Source: Chloroflexota bacterium
GTDB taxonomy: Bacteria; Chloroflexota; UBA6077; JACCZL01
Length of the DNA: 64,000 nucleotides
Reading direction: 5' to 3'
Assembly (NCBI GenBank): GCA_030447245.1
Contig: JAUJPG010000003.1
Span: 46,654-110,653 of the forward strand
Below the pieces are notes generated by a model that had not been told where the DNA came from, ran no database searches, and worked only from the letters and a program-made list of their open reading frames with translations. A program made the translations under genes and the position numbers. Shown one piece after another: positions 51,848-60,019 of this stretch; the first letter of the stretch is position 1; each line of letters begins with the position of its first letter.

Positions 51848-53593
51848 TCAGCGGCGGGGTGGAGGCGCCACCATCCCTCGATAGACCGACGAGAGGAATC
51901 CCCAGATGGCATCGCCGGCGATGACGCCGGCGGCGAAGATCGTCAACGGTGTCTCCGCACCCTCGCCTGCCGGTCCCCTGGCGTAGGTCCGCTCGATGAC
52001 CAGTCGGATGAGGAGGCCGACCAGCACGGCCCAGCCGGCCAGCGGGTTCATGATCAAGAGGCCGGTCGCGAGCAGGATGCCCATTTGCCGGCCCGATCCG
52101 CCGACCGCCTGGATCAGGGCGCCGGGGATCATCCAGAGGAGGATGCTCTGCAAGACGCGCGAGTCCACCCCGGCGTTGATCGCCGCGACGTACACTCGGT
52201 CTACCGGCGGGAACAGATCCTGGGAAAAGTAGACGTTGTGGAACAGGGCGACCACCACCCAGCCCACCGCGAGCCCGGTCAGGCCGGCAATGATCTGCTG
52301 GCGCCGGCCGTACCGCTCGAAGCCGGGATTCCGCCCGTGACCGCGCAAGAGCCAACCTGCCTTGAGATCGTAGCCGGCGTCCGCGAAGGCCGGGCCACCC
52401 GAGGCGACGAAACCGACCAGCACCGCCAGGGCGGGGGCCGGGAAACCGGCCAGCATCCCCAGGATCAGGAAGATCAGCGCGGTCGCGAAGGCTGGGAACC
52501 AGCCGGCATGCATCGCGGACATGCCAACGATGAACTCAGCCGCGACGCAGGCGACCGCGGCGAAGACGATCCAGCCCAGCAGCGCCCCCACCGACATCTC
52601 GTTCATCAGCCCCGCGATGAGGGCCAGGATGGTCGCGGCCGCCACGTAGAGGCCCAGGCCCCAGACCAGGCCCCGCCGCATCTCGGTGTCGGAGCGCGTG
52701 AAGCCGTCGCTGCTCTCCGTGATCGTCGATGCTCCGTCGGGCACTGCCCCGGCCGCCGGGCCACCGGCGAGCGGTGGCGGCGTTTCTGCGCGCGCCTCGC
52801 CGTGCCCCCGACGCCGGGCGAGAATCAGGATGACCTGAATCATCGCGACGAGGCCGGCGCCCACCATGACCCCATGGGGGATGTACAGCGCGTTGACGTT
52901 GACCCCGAACAAGTCCATGGAGTAGCCACGGATCAGCAGGCCGACGCCGAACATCCCCAGGGCAAACATGTTGCCGATGAAGGCGACGCCAAACGCCGAC
53001 ATCGGGATCTCGCGGATCAGGCCGAACAGGCCGGACGACCCGAGCACGCCGACGACGGTCCCGTAGAGCAGGAGCTTGGCCCGCTGGCCGCCCTGGTCGC
53101 CGGCGATGATCGCCTCGGCGGCCGCCACGCCCGGCGGCCAGACGTTGCGTCCGGGGAAGACCCGCGAGTCGAACAGCCAGTAGAGCATGAGCAGGTCGAT
53201 GAGCATGCCCATGGTCGCTCCGATCAGCATCGGAATGAGCAGGTCCGGTCGCCCGAGCAGCACCGGGATCCCGATCGGCAGCAGCAGCGAGTTGGCTGCC
53301 CCGAACGTCGCGCTCGAGATGGTCGACTGGATCAGGTTCTGCCGATGCACCGACCGGAAGAGGCCAAGACCACCCACCGGCACGCGGGACACGGCGATCG
53401 CCACCAGAACCCCAATGATCGCGGTGTTGGCCGTCACCCCGAGCGTGGTGATGAGCTGCAGGCCGATGATCGCACCGATGACCGAGAGCACGATATTGAC
53501 GATCAGGACGCCGGGCTCGAGCGCTCGGGGGTGCTGCTGTTCTTCAGCACCCGGGCTGGTCACGTCCGTCTCGGGGGTCGTCCGCGCTTCCAT
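51848..53593 (-). CDS. OPT/YSL-family oligopeptide transporter
   Basis: A 581-residue protein with about 14-16 membrane helices. Typical OPT blocks are RVPVGGLGLFRSVHRQNLIQ, then SATFGAANSLLLPIGIPVLL, FPGRNVWPPGVAAAEAIIAG, GLLIRGYSMDLFGVNVNALY and FADAGYDLKAGWLLRGHGRN. The family imports oligopeptides or metal-nicotianamine-type chelates with protons. As the first intact gene of an operon with an aminopeptidase, dipeptidase E and three DUF-type enzymes, it most probably imports the peptide or amide that they degrade. ATG 53593 follows GGGGAGCGGAC and starts two bases after a TGA that ends an upstream remnant. Confidence 0.88.
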   Translation of the reverse strand: MEARTTPETDVTSPGAEEQQHPRALEPGVLIVNIVLSVIGAIIGLQLITTLGVTANTAIIGVLVAIAVSRVPVGGLGLFRSVHRQNLIQSTISSATFGAANSLLLPIGIPVLLGRPDLLIPMLIGATMGMLIDLLMLYWLFDSRVFPGRNVWPPGVAAAEAIIAGDQGGQRAKLLLYGTVVGVLGSSGLFGLIREIPMSAFGVAFIGNMFALGMFGVGLLIRGYSMDLFGVNVNALYIPHGVMVGAGLVAMIQVILILARRRGHGEARAETPPPLAGGPAAGAVPDGASTITESSDGFTRSDTEMRRGLVWGLGLYVAAATILALIAGLMNEMSVGALLGWIVFAAVACVAAEFIVGMSAMHAGWFPAFATALIFLILGMLAGFPAPALAVLVGFVASGGPAFADAGYDLKAGWLLRGHGRNPGFERYGRRQQIIAGLTGLAVGWVVVALFHNVYFSQDLFPPVDRVYVAAINAGVDSRVLQSILLWMIPGALIQAVGGSGRQMGILLATGLLIMNPLAGWAVLVGLLIRLVIERTYARGPAGEGAETPLTIFAAGVIAGDAIWGFLSSVYRGMVAPPPRR

Positions 53594-53594
53594 C

Positions 53595-53963
53595 TCAGTC
53601 CGCTCCCCAAACGCGTCTGTTCGTCCGGAAGGTCGTGCCGCCGTTGAGATCGGCCATGGCAACCGTGAGCACCTCCCCCACGTCGCTTGTCTCGACGTAG
53701 CCTACATGCTGGCCAGCCCTCGCGCGGCGGCGATGTCCAGCGGCAACGCGAGTGACGTCTTGATCCGGTCGGGCAGCCGGGTGGCAAGGCAGTCCAGGAC
53801 GGCTAGTCCGACCCCGGCGCTGACGTAGTCGCCAACCGCTCTCCCCTGGAAGCGGAGGGTGCTGCCCGCGAGCTCGGTCCCTGGTGCCAAGGGTGCGGCG
53901 GCCAGGTCCACCACGCGCTGGTCAGGACGGCCCGGCGCGCCCCAGGCAGGGCGACGAGCAGGC
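53595..53963 (-). pseudogene. decayed gene of unknown family upstream of OPT transporter
   Basis: One minus frame gives VVDLAAAPLAPGTELAGSTL, RFQGRAVGDYVSAGVGLAVL, DCLATRLPDRIKTSLALPLD and stops at 53702. A second frame resumes at once with VGYVETSDVGEVLTVAMADL then NGGTTFRTNRRVWGAD, and ends at TGA 53595, two bases before the OPT start. The two halves look like a C-terminal domain of one protein with a frame break near 53705. I do not recognise it. The position suggests it was the first gene of the operon. Confidence 0.45.
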
Positions 53964-54071
53964 CTGCGCCACCTCGGCCGCCGTGGCGAAGAGCGCCTTG
54001 CGGGGGTAGGCAAGGATGTACTCCGCGACGATGCGCTACTTACGGGTAACCGCGGGCAGCTCCGCCTGCAT
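53964..54071 (-). pseudogene. RpiR/MurR-type regulator remnant (N-terminal HTH)
   Basis: From ATG 54071 the minus strand reads MQAELPAVTRK, stop, RIVAEYILAYPRKALF then ATAAEVAQA. This is the canonical N-terminal helix-turn-helix region of RpiR-family regulators with one in-frame TAG in place of a Gln or Ser codon. The reading is lost just after AQA, where the recognition helix should start. The sugar-binding SIS domain is missing or unrecognisable. It sits at the head of the OPT operon, so it is probably the dead local regulator. Confidence 0.6.
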
Positions 54072-54087
54072 ACGATCTTGTACGCTC

Positions 54088-54396
54088 GCTGCTAGCGCTG
54101 TCAGCCCAGTGTTCGCAGCCGTCAACGCTGTGTGGCAGCCGAGCCCAGTCTACAACCGCGTCGGCAACCGTGCAACACCTATTGCACGACGACGTACGTC
54201 AAGAAGAGGAGCAGGGCCTAGGTCGTGGCGGAGTTGAGGCTCGATCGGCCACTCACCGCCTTGGAAAACGACCTCCGCCTCCCCGGGCTCGTTGGCCGAG
54301 GTAGGCCAGGTGACAGGAGCCGCGGCCGCCGGCGCGCCACTGGCCAGGTCGAGAGTCGGCCTCGGGGTCTGCGATGTGCGCCCGGCGCGCGGTGGA
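54088..54396. other. intergenic region, no gene seen
   Basis: About 300 bases between the RpiR remnant and the glutaredoxin remnant. One minus frame near 54240-54300 reads SANEPGEAEVVFQGGEWPIE, possibly another gene scrap, but without a start or recognisable fold. Confidence 0.3.
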
Positions 54397-54587
54397 TCAG
54401 GGACTGAGTACCTCGTCGAGCTCGCGGGGGCTCGGGTTCACCATGAGATCCGCTCGGCGTACTCGGGGTGCTTCTCGATGTCGATTTCCTGGAACGCGAT
54501 ACCTTTGCGCTCGAGGTAGCGCTTGGTGTTCTTGCAGTACCCGCACCAGGTCGTGGTGTACATCGTGACCGCCTGTGCCAACGTCAT
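54397..54587 (-). pseudogene. glutaredoxin-like protein with internal deletion
   Basis: ATG 54587, with GGGGAGG upstream, opens MTLAQAVTMYTTTWCGYCKN, TKRYLERKGIAFQEIDIEKH and PEYAERI. This is a glutaredoxin/NrdH-like N-terminus with an intact C-x-x-C (CGYC) redox site. It stops at 54438. The next frame then supplies the family's C-terminal MVNPSPRELDEVLSP, ending at 54397. The middle of the fold (the cis-Pro TVPT loop and strand 3) is absent, so about 20-25 codons were deleted with loss of frame. The product would not fold as a thioredoxin. Confidence 0.6.
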
Positions 54588-54637
54588 CGCCTCCCCTGTT
54601 TGCCGAACGGTGTTCTCTACACCAGCGCAACGAGTGC

Positions 54638-54660
54638 GGCACGGGGCCTATTCCCGTGCC
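54638..54660. terminator. hairpin in intergenic region
   Basis: GGCACGGG (54638-54645) and CCCGTGCC (54653-54660) form an 8-base stem with a 7-base loop. No T run. It lies between the aminotransferase gene and the glutaredoxin remnant, both on the minus strand. Confidence 0.4.
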
Positions 54661-54795
54661 CGCCGTTGTCCGGAGCGACTGGCGGAACGATCAATGTGAT
54701 CCGCTGCTTCCACGCGGCGAAGAAATCCGCCAGGGCGGCAAGCTCAGCATGACACGTCGCCCGGCACCGCGGCCTCCGCACTCCGCGCCGAGCGC

Positions 54796-55932
54796 TTATG
54801 ACCGGCCGAGCTCGGCGACGGCGACGCGGGTGGCGTCGAGGGCGCGTTCGACGTCATCACCGTCGTTGTACAGGTGGATCGAGTAGCGGACCCGGCCATC
54901 CGCTTCCCAGACCAGCACGCCACGATCAGCCAGGGCGCTGGCGAAGCGCGGCCCGTCCGTTCGCGCGATGCAGACGTTGCCAGCCCGCCGCTCCGGCTCG
55001 GGTGGGGTCAGCACGTCCTGGTCCAGCTCGGCCAGCCCCTCGCGCAGCCTGGCGCCCAGCTCCAGCACGTGGGCCTCAATCTGTGCGACGCCAACGCCGA
55101 GCAGGTAGTCGAAGCCGTTGTCGACGACGTAGGCGCCCGGGAAGGACGGATTGCCGAGCGTCATCACCTGAGCATCCGAGCGCATCTGGAGCTCGGATCG
55201 GCGGAGCGCGCCCTGGTGGCCCGGCTCGGCCGAGAACCAGCCGGCCGCGCGAGGCCGCCAGTCGGGCAGGCTCTGCCGATTCCAGAACCCGACGGCGATG
55301 CCGGTGCAGCCAAGCTGCCACTTGTAGCAGCAGGAGAACACGAAGTCCGCCAGACGGGCCTGGACCGGCACGACCCCGAGCGCGTGCGAGGCGTCGACCA
55401 GCAACAGCGCGCCGACCGCGCGCGCCGCGTCGGCGACCGACTGGAGGTCGTGCCGCAGGCCGGTCAGGTAGCTGACGTGGCTCAGCGCGACGACCCGCGT
55501 CCGCGCGTCGATCGCCGAGACGAGCGCGCCATCCGGGACCTCAAAGCCGTCGCCCACCATCCGCACCTCGACGCCCTGGTCGCGGCGCAGCAGCCAGGGG
55601 TAGACGTCGGACGGGAACTCGATCGCTTCGAGCACGACGTTGTCGCCGGCCCGCCAGTCCAGGCTCTGCGCGACCATATTGACGCCATCTGAGGTGCTTG
55701 GCAGCAGGCCGATCTCGTCCGTTTCGACGTCGAGCAGGCGGGCTGCTCGTTCGCGGGCGCGGTCGTAGACCGCGATCTGGCGCGCGCGGCCCGGCAGGCC
55801 GGCGCTCTTGTCCAGCGCGTAGCGCGTCAGCGCCTCGATGTGGCTCTTGAGGAACGGCGTCTCACCGCCGGCCGCCAGGTGCGTGCGCTCCTCAACCCCG
55901 ATGAAGTCGCCCTTGGGCGCCAGGCCCACCAT
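54796..55932 (-). CDS. aminotransferase class V (cysteine desulfurase/kynureninase-like)
   Basis: A 378-residue PLP enzyme of fold type I. The cofactor region reads EIGLLPSTSDGVNMVAQSLD, then the PLP-phosphate and Asp region LLLVDASHALGVVPVQ, and the Schiff-base Lys in FVFSCCYKWQLGCTGIAVGF. The C-terminal domain ends ERRAGNVCIARTDG and RYSIHLYNDGDDVERALDA. Family members include cysteine desulfurases, isopenicillin-N-epimerase-like proteins and selenocysteine lyases. The LGCTG after the Lys and the lack of a Cys-containing mobile loop favour the epimerase/lyase group. ATG 55932 is the first start after a low-quality upstream stretch. No pathway context. Confidence 0.83.
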   Translation of the reverse strand: MVGLAPKGDFIGVEERTHLAAGGETPFLKSHIEALTRYALDKSAGLPGRARQIAVYDRARERAARLLDVETDEIGLLPSTSDGVNMVAQSLDWRAGDNVVLEAIEFPSDVYPWLLRRDQGVEVRMVGDGFEVPDGALVSAIDARTRVVALSHVSYLTGLRHDLQSVADAARAVGALLLVDASHALGVVPVQARLADFVFSCCYKWQLGCTGIAVGFWNRQSLPDWRPRAAGWFSAEPGHQGALRRSELQMRSDAQVMTLGNPSFPGAYVVDNGFDYLLGVGVAQIEAHVLELGARLREGLAELDQDVLTPPEPERRAGNVCIARTDGPRFASALADRGVLVWEADGRVRYSIHLYNDGDDVERALDATRVAVAELGRS

Positions 55933-56106
55933 GCCATGCCTCCTCGCGGCCAAGCCCGAGCACGCGGTGACCGGGCAGCCGAACGGTCGACCCTGATGGT
56001 CGCACGTTGGAGGCCCCGACGCTAGGGGCGAGCGCCGACCACGGGGCGCGCTCATGGCCCGCGCCACCGCTACAATGCGGAAGCCGCACGCGCGGGGAGA
56101 AGATCG

Positions 56107-56664
56107 ATGGCAGTCGAATCCAGGCGGATGACGGCGGCAGAGCTCCTGCGCCTGCCGAAGGATGGCCAACGTCATGAGTTGATTCGGGGAGAGCTGCGTA
56201 CGATGCCACCCGCGGGCTTTGAGCATGGCGAGCTGGTCGCCCACTTCGGCCTCTCTCTCACGAGCTATGTGACAATCCACAAGCTCGGGCGGGTGGTGAT
56301 CGGCGACGTCGGCTTCAAGCTCACGGCAGACCCGGATACGGTGCGGGCGCCGGACGTGGCGTTCGTGCGCCAGGAACGGCTACTCGCGGCCGGCACGGTG
56401 CGCGGCTACTGGGCGGGCGCTCCAGATCTAGTTGTGGAAGTGATCTCGCCGAACGATCTGTATACCGAGGTCGACGAGAAGGTGGCCGAATGGTTGGAGC
56501 ATGGCGCCAGGCTCGTGTTCGTGGTCAATCCACGGCGTCGCTCGGCCGCGGTGCATCGTCCAGGACAGCCGGTGCACATCCTGGGCGCGGCGGACCTGCT
56601 GGACGGTGAGGACGTCGTTCCCGGCTGGGTTCTTCCCATGCGCGAGCTGTTCGGCGAGCGCTGA
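56107..56664 (+). CDS. Uma2 family (DUF820) PD-(D/E)XK protein
   Basis: A 185-residue protein of the Uma2 family of PD-(D/E)XK nuclease-like proteins. It has MTAAELLRLPKDGQRHELIR, GELRTMPPAGFEHGE, then the core TVRAPDVAFVRQERL, DLVVEVISPNDLYTEVDEKV (P-D, E-V-x-S-P, K) and LVFVVNPRRRSAAVHRPGQ. They are abundant in Cyanobacteria and Chloroflexota, usually as dispersed paralogues, with unknown function. A possible -10 (TACAAT, 56069-56074) lies 32 bases upstream. Confidence 0.88.
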   Translation: MAVESRRMTAAELLRLPKDGQRHELIRGELRTMPPAGFEHGELVAHFGLSLTSYVTIHKLGRVVIGDVGFKLTADPDTVRAPDVAFVRQERLLAAGTVRGYWAGAPDLVVEVISPNDLYTEVDEKVAEWLEHGARLVFVVNPRRRSAAVHRPGQPVHILGAADLLDGEDVVPGWVLPMRELFGER

Positions 56665-56757
56665 CGGAGGCCAGCCTCCTGGCTCACCCACGCACGTGCT
56701 CGAAGCCCGTGGCCGGCCCAGGATAGCGGGCGAGTGTGCCTCCGGGAGGGGTGAGGG

Positions 56758-57753
56758 ATGACCGATGAGGTGCCCGGGCGAGGGCTGCGGCTGGCGTTCG
56801 CCGGGGCTGGACACTGGCACTTCTCGGTCGACGCCCGCTATCTGGAGCTGGCGCGGGCTTCTGGCGCCGAGATCGTCGGATTGAGCGACGACGATGAGGC
56901 GATTGCGCGTGCCCGCGCGGCCGAGGCCGGTTGCGACTGGACGATCAACCTGGAGGAGCTGGTCTCCAGCTTCCGCCCGGACCTGGTGATCGCCATGCCG
57001 CGGCCAGACCGGGCCGCCGAGCAGGTCGCGCGACTGCTCCAGCTGGGGGCGCCGCTGTTCTCCGAGAAGCCGCTCGGGCGCTCGGGCGCGGAGGTCTGGC
57101 CGCTGGTCGAGCCGGCCGAGCGCGGCTGGGTAAGCGTCGCCTTCCCGATGCGCCACCTGCCGATCTGGGGGGCGCTGGAACGGCTGAGCGCGGCCGGTCG
57201 GCTCGGGACGGTCGGCCAGGTCGGCGTCCGCCAGATCAACGGCCCGCCGGGACGGTACCGCGAGTACGGCGTCCCCTGGATGCTCGACCCAGCCGTCGCC
57301 GGCGGCGGCCCGCTCCGCAACATCGGCATCCACCTGACCGACGTCCTGGCGCGGCTGCTGGCTGGGACACAGCGGGTGGTTGGCGCGGCGAGGACCGCTC
57401 GGATGCACCGAGAGCCGATCGAAGACGTCGTCGCGGCCGTGCTCCGAGACGAAGGCGGAACCGTCGCTACGCTGGAGACCGGCTACTCGTTCGCCGCGTC
57501 CAAGCCCGGCGACGGCGAAATCCGCGTCGCCGCCACCGGCGCGTACCTGCTCCAGCGCCGCGACACGCTGCGGATATTTCCAGCCGATGGCCCGCCCGAG
57601 GTTATCCCGATGCCACCCGACTGGGACATGTATCGCGAGCTGTTCTTCGACGCGCTCCGCCGATTCCGGGCCGGGCTACCGCCGGCGGTCACGGTTCGCG
57701 AATGCGCGCGTGCAAACGAGCTGATCGACCGAATCTACGATGCCTGCGAGTAG
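56758..57753 (+). CDS. Gfo/Idh/MocA family oxidoreductase
   Basis: A 331-residue NAD(P)-dependent oxidoreductase. The Rossmann domain begins LRLAFAGAGHWHFSVDARYL (G-x-G-x-x-H) and includes EIVGLSDDDEAIARARAAEA and PLFSEKPLGRSGAEVW, with the catalytic EKP Lys. The C-terminal alpha/beta domain includes WMLDPAVAGGGPLRNIGIHL, matching the GGG...D/N-x-x-x-H motif. It should oxidise or epimerise a sugar, inositol or related polyol. The His in GHWHFS is unusual for the family's glycine-rich loop. ATG 56758 follows GGGAGGGG. The following region is a bidirectional hairpin. Confidence 0.88.
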   Translation: MTDEVPGRGLRLAFAGAGHWHFSVDARYLELARASGAEIVGLSDDDEAIARARAAEAGCDWTINLEELVSSFRPDLVIAMPRPDRAAEQVARLLQLGAPLFSEKPLGRSGAEVWPLVEPAERGWVSVAFPMRHLPIWGALERLSAAGRLGTVGQVGVRQINGPPGRYREYGVPWMLDPAVAGGGPLRNIGIHLTDVLARLLAGTQRVVGAARTARMHREPIEDVVAAVLRDEGGTVATLETGYSFAASKPGDGEIRVAATGAYLLQRRDTLRIFPADGPPEVIPMPPDWDMYRELFFDALRRFRAGLPPAVTVRECARANELIDRIYDACE

Positions 57754-57756
57754 GGC

Positions 57757-57800
57757 CCTCCCCCCAGCCCCTCGCGCACGGGGAGGAGCCTGGGGGGAGG
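57757..57800. terminator. bidirectional terminator-like palindromic repeat
   Basis: CCTCCCCCCAG (57757-57767) and CTGGGGGGAGG (57790-57800) pair perfectly over 11 bases, with further pairing (CCCCTC/GGGGAGG) in the loop. It separates the convergent Gfo/Idh/MocA and NiSOD genes. The wording resembles common dispersed CCCTCCCC/GGGGAGG elements. Confidence 0.65.
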
Positions 57801-57806
57801 CTCTGG

Positions 57807-58325
57807 TTACTTCGGCTGCGGGTAGACGATCTCGCCGCCGGAGGGCTGGTTGGAGGGCTGGCGGCGGGTCGGGACGCCCTTGGTGTCCCAGAAGATCTCG
57901 GCGATCTGCTGGGTGGAGGCGAGCAGGTCCTGGGCAGCCTGCATGTTGAGCGACTGCTTGACGGTGGAGGTCAGCTTGGTCGCCTTCCAGACGACCTCGT
58001 GGAGGTTCGGGTGCTTCTCCAGGTGCTCGGGCTTGAAGTAGTCGGTCCACAAGATGACGATCTCGCGCTCGCAGATCACGGCGTGGTCTTCCTTGACGCC
58101 GGTGTGCCGCGCCAGTTGCATGCTGTAAGCGTCGATCGCCTTCTTGTCGTCGGTGGTCGGCACGGGCAGGCCCTCGATGAGCATCATCATGCGGATGACG
58201 GAGTGCGCGGCGAGCTGGGCGTCGTGCGGGTCGTAGATGCCGCACGGAATGTCGCAGTGGGCCGACGCGGACTCAGCCGGGGCGATCCGCTCGAGGGTGG
58301 CGATAGCGCGGTCCTTGAGGTTCAT
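57807..58325 (-). CDS. sodN: nickel superoxide dismutase precursor
   Basis: A 172-residue precursor. Residues 1-22 form the removable leader; cleavage before His23 would expose HCDIPCGIYDP, the nickel hook in which His1, Cys2 and Cys6 of the mature protein bind Ni. The body has HSVIRMMMLIEGLP, KEDHAVICEREIVILWTDYF and AQDLLASTQQIAEIFWDTKG as in the family. It dismutates superoxide to O2 and H2O2 in the cytoplasm. A C-terminal extension of about 25 residues (RRQPSNQPSGGEIVYPQPK) is longer than usual. ATG 58325 has AGGAGGAG upstream. The divergent gene encodes the maturation protease. Confidence 0.95.
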   Translation of the reverse strand: MNLKDRAIATLERIAPAESASAHCDIPCGIYDPHDAQLAAHSVIRMMMLIEGLPVPTTDDKKAIDAYSMQLARHTGVKEDHAVICEREIVILWTDYFKPEHLEKHPNLHEVVWKATKLTSTVKQSLNMQAAQDLLASTQQIAEIFWDTKGVPTRRQPSNQPSGGEIVYPQPK

Positions 58326-58432
58326 GGGGGTTCTCCTCCTGCGTACATCGCCCTGCCGTGGGCGGGGCACTTGCTGCCCGTAGTAGTGTAGTCCTCGCGT
58401 ACGGGGAGAGGCTGCCGTATTTGGCAAATGCA
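58326..58432. promoter_or_regulatory. divergent sodN-sodX control region
   Basis: A 107-base gap holds both promoters. TACACT lies on the minus strand near 58387-58392. A near-palindrome ATTTGGCAAAT lies at 58419-58429, just before sodX. A Nur- or redox-type operator is possible but not provable from sequence. Confidence 0.4.
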
Positions 58433-59035
58433 ATGATTCGCAGAAGAGTGCCGGTGTTGCGCACCCTCGTTCGGCTGGCCACGGAAGTTGCCGACGTTGC
58501 GGCGCTCCTGTTCGGCCGACGAGCGGTGGTCGAGGCCGGCGGTCCCTCGGGCTACGAGGGCGCCAGCATGTATCCGCTCCTCGCGCCCGGCGACCGTCTT
58601 CTGTTCGACCGCCTGACCCCCGGTGCTGACCGGCCGCGGCGCGGAGACATCGTGCTGGCACGGGGCGCGGGACGGCGGCTGATCAAGCTGGTGGCCGGCC
58701 TGCCTGGCGAGCTGATCGAGGTGGCGCGCGATCGGCTGTGGGTCGACGGCCGCCGCGTCGATTTCCCGGATGGCCGGCCACTCGTCGGGTCGATGCCCGG
58801 GCGCTGGCAACTCGACCGGGATCAATATTTTCTGCTGAGCGACGCCGTGGCCGTGGGGACCGATAGCCGCCACTTCGGGCCGGTCCGGCGCGGCGCGCTC
58901 CTCGGGCGGGCCCGCCAGGTGTACTGGCCGCCGGGCCGGCGCCGACGGCTGAATCCGACCCCACTCAGGCCGGCCGGTGCCGACGGAACAAGTGTCACGC
59001 CCGAGAGCCTCCGCCGGGCGCCTGATCCGCCGTAG
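58433..59035 (+). CDS. sodX: NiSOD maturation signal peptidase-like protease SodX
   Basis: A 200-residue S26-type protease. The catalytic Ser is in GYEGASMYPLLAPGDRLLF and the Lys in RRLIKLVAGLPGELIEVA, the standard S26 pair. The distal block is LLSDAVAVGTDSRHFGPV, where signal peptidases have GDNR.xSxDSR. No strong transmembrane anchor precedes it (ATEVADVAALLFG is weak), consistent with a soluble protease acting on the NiSOD leader. It is divergent from sodN, the usual partner arrangement. I chose ATG 58433, where the family-like sequence starts. Confidence 0.85.
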   Translation: MIRRRVPVLRTLVRLATEVADVAALLFGRRAVVEAGGPSGYEGASMYPLLAPGDRLLFDRLTPGADRPRRGDIVLARGAGRRLIKLVAGLPGELIEVARDRLWVDGRRVDFPDGRPLVGSMPGRWQLDRDQYFLLSDAVAVGTDSRHFGPVRRGALLGRARQVYWPPGRRRRLNPTPLRPAGADGTSVTPESLRRAPDPP

Positions 59036-59041
59036 CTGGGT

Positions 59042-60007
59042 TTAGCTTTCCAACAGGGCCGCGGCGGCACGCAGGCAGGCTTCCGTCTCGTCGCCGATCC
59101 TCCGCACCAGCTCGCCGGCCGAGACGACCTCGGCGATCAGGTCCACGCCCTCACCGGCCCAGACCATGGCGGTGTCAAAATCGCCGCGATCGAGCGCTGC
59201 CTGGACGACTGGCCGCTCGGCCGTCGCCCCGGCCAGCTCGTGTTCGCGGCCCTCCCAGCGCTCCAGGAAGCGGTTGCGGATCGCCCGTCCGGTGTACGGC
59301 GCTGGCCAATCGTGCCCGCGAGCAATGTCAAAGACCCGGGTGCGGCGGGTGTCGTCGCCGCCAGCCTGGGTCAGGCGGCGCTTGGCGGCGTCGTGGCCGA
59401 GCGACTCCACCGCGGCATAGAAGCGTGTCCCGAGCAGGGCACCCTGGGCGCCGAGCGTCAGGGCCGCCGCGACGCCACGCCCGTCGGCGATGCCGCCGGC
59501 CGCGAGCGTCGGCGTGGGCGCCACGGCATCGGTCACAGCCGGCACTAGCGGCAGGGTCCCGCGGTCGGCGCCATGGCCGCCGGCCTCGGTCCCCTGGGCG
59601 ACGATCAGGTCGGCGCCAGCGTCGCGCGCGGCACGGGCGTGCGCGACGTTCTGGACCTGGCAGATCAGCACGCAGCCGGCCGCCTTGATCGTCGACACGT
59701 AGGGGCGCGGGTCGCCGAACGAGAGCATGAACACCGGCGGCCGATGCGCGAGTGCCTGCTCGACGACCGACTGGTTCACGTTCCAGGTGATAAAGCCAAC
59801 GCCCCAGGCTCGGCTGGTCCCGCGCGAGGCGAGCGGAAGCTCCCGCTCCAGCCAGGCTGGCTCGCCGTAGCCGCCGCCGACCAGCCCCAGCCCGCCCGCC
59901 TCGGACACCGCCGCGGCCAGCCGTCCGCCCGCGACCCCGCCCATTGGCGCCAGCACGAGCGGGTACTCCAGGTCGAGCATCGACGTCAGCGCGGTCTTGA
60001 TCGGCAT
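59042..60007 (-). CDS. nitronate monooxygenase family (FMN)
   Basis: A 321-residue FMN-dependent TIM-barrel enzyme of the 2-nitropropane dioxygenase/nitronate monooxygenase family. It has YPLVLAPMGGVAGGRLAAAV, VGFITWNVNQSVVEQALAHR, DLIVAQGTEAGGHGADRGTL (with the catalytic-region His of G-x-E-A-G-G-H) and LAAGGIADGRGVAAALTLGA. ALLGTRFYA then binds FMN phosphate. It oxidises alkyl nitronates or propionate 3-nitronate. It is convergent with sodX; both concern radical or superoxide chemistry, though a functional link is inference. ATG 60007 fits the family start. The PIG-L gene ends 13 bases upstream. Confidence 0.9.
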   Translation of the reverse strand: MPIKTALTSMLDLEYPLVLAPMGGVAGGRLAAAVSEAGGLGLVGGGYGEPAWLERELPLASRGTSRAWGVGFITWNVNQSVVEQALAHRPPVFMLSFGDPRPYVSTIKAAGCVLICQVQNVAHARAARDAGADLIVAQGTEAGGHGADRGTLPLVPAVTDAVAPTPTLAAGGIADGRGVAAALTLGAQGALLGTRFYAAVESLGHDAAKRRLTQAGGDDTRRTRVFDIARGHDWPAPYTGRAIRNRFLERWEGREHELAGATAERPVVQAALDRGDFDTAMVWAGEGVDLIAEVVSAGELVRRIGDETEACLRAAAALLES

Positions 60008-60019
60008 TGCATCTTCCTT

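Noticed and set aside
52085..53647. 520-codon plus frame opposite the OPT transporter
   Set aside because: His/Arg/Asp-rich antisense shadow of a membrane protein.
54400..54600. Complete glutaredoxin gene
   Set aside because: The N-terminal and C-terminal pieces are in different frames and the central cis-Pro region is missing.
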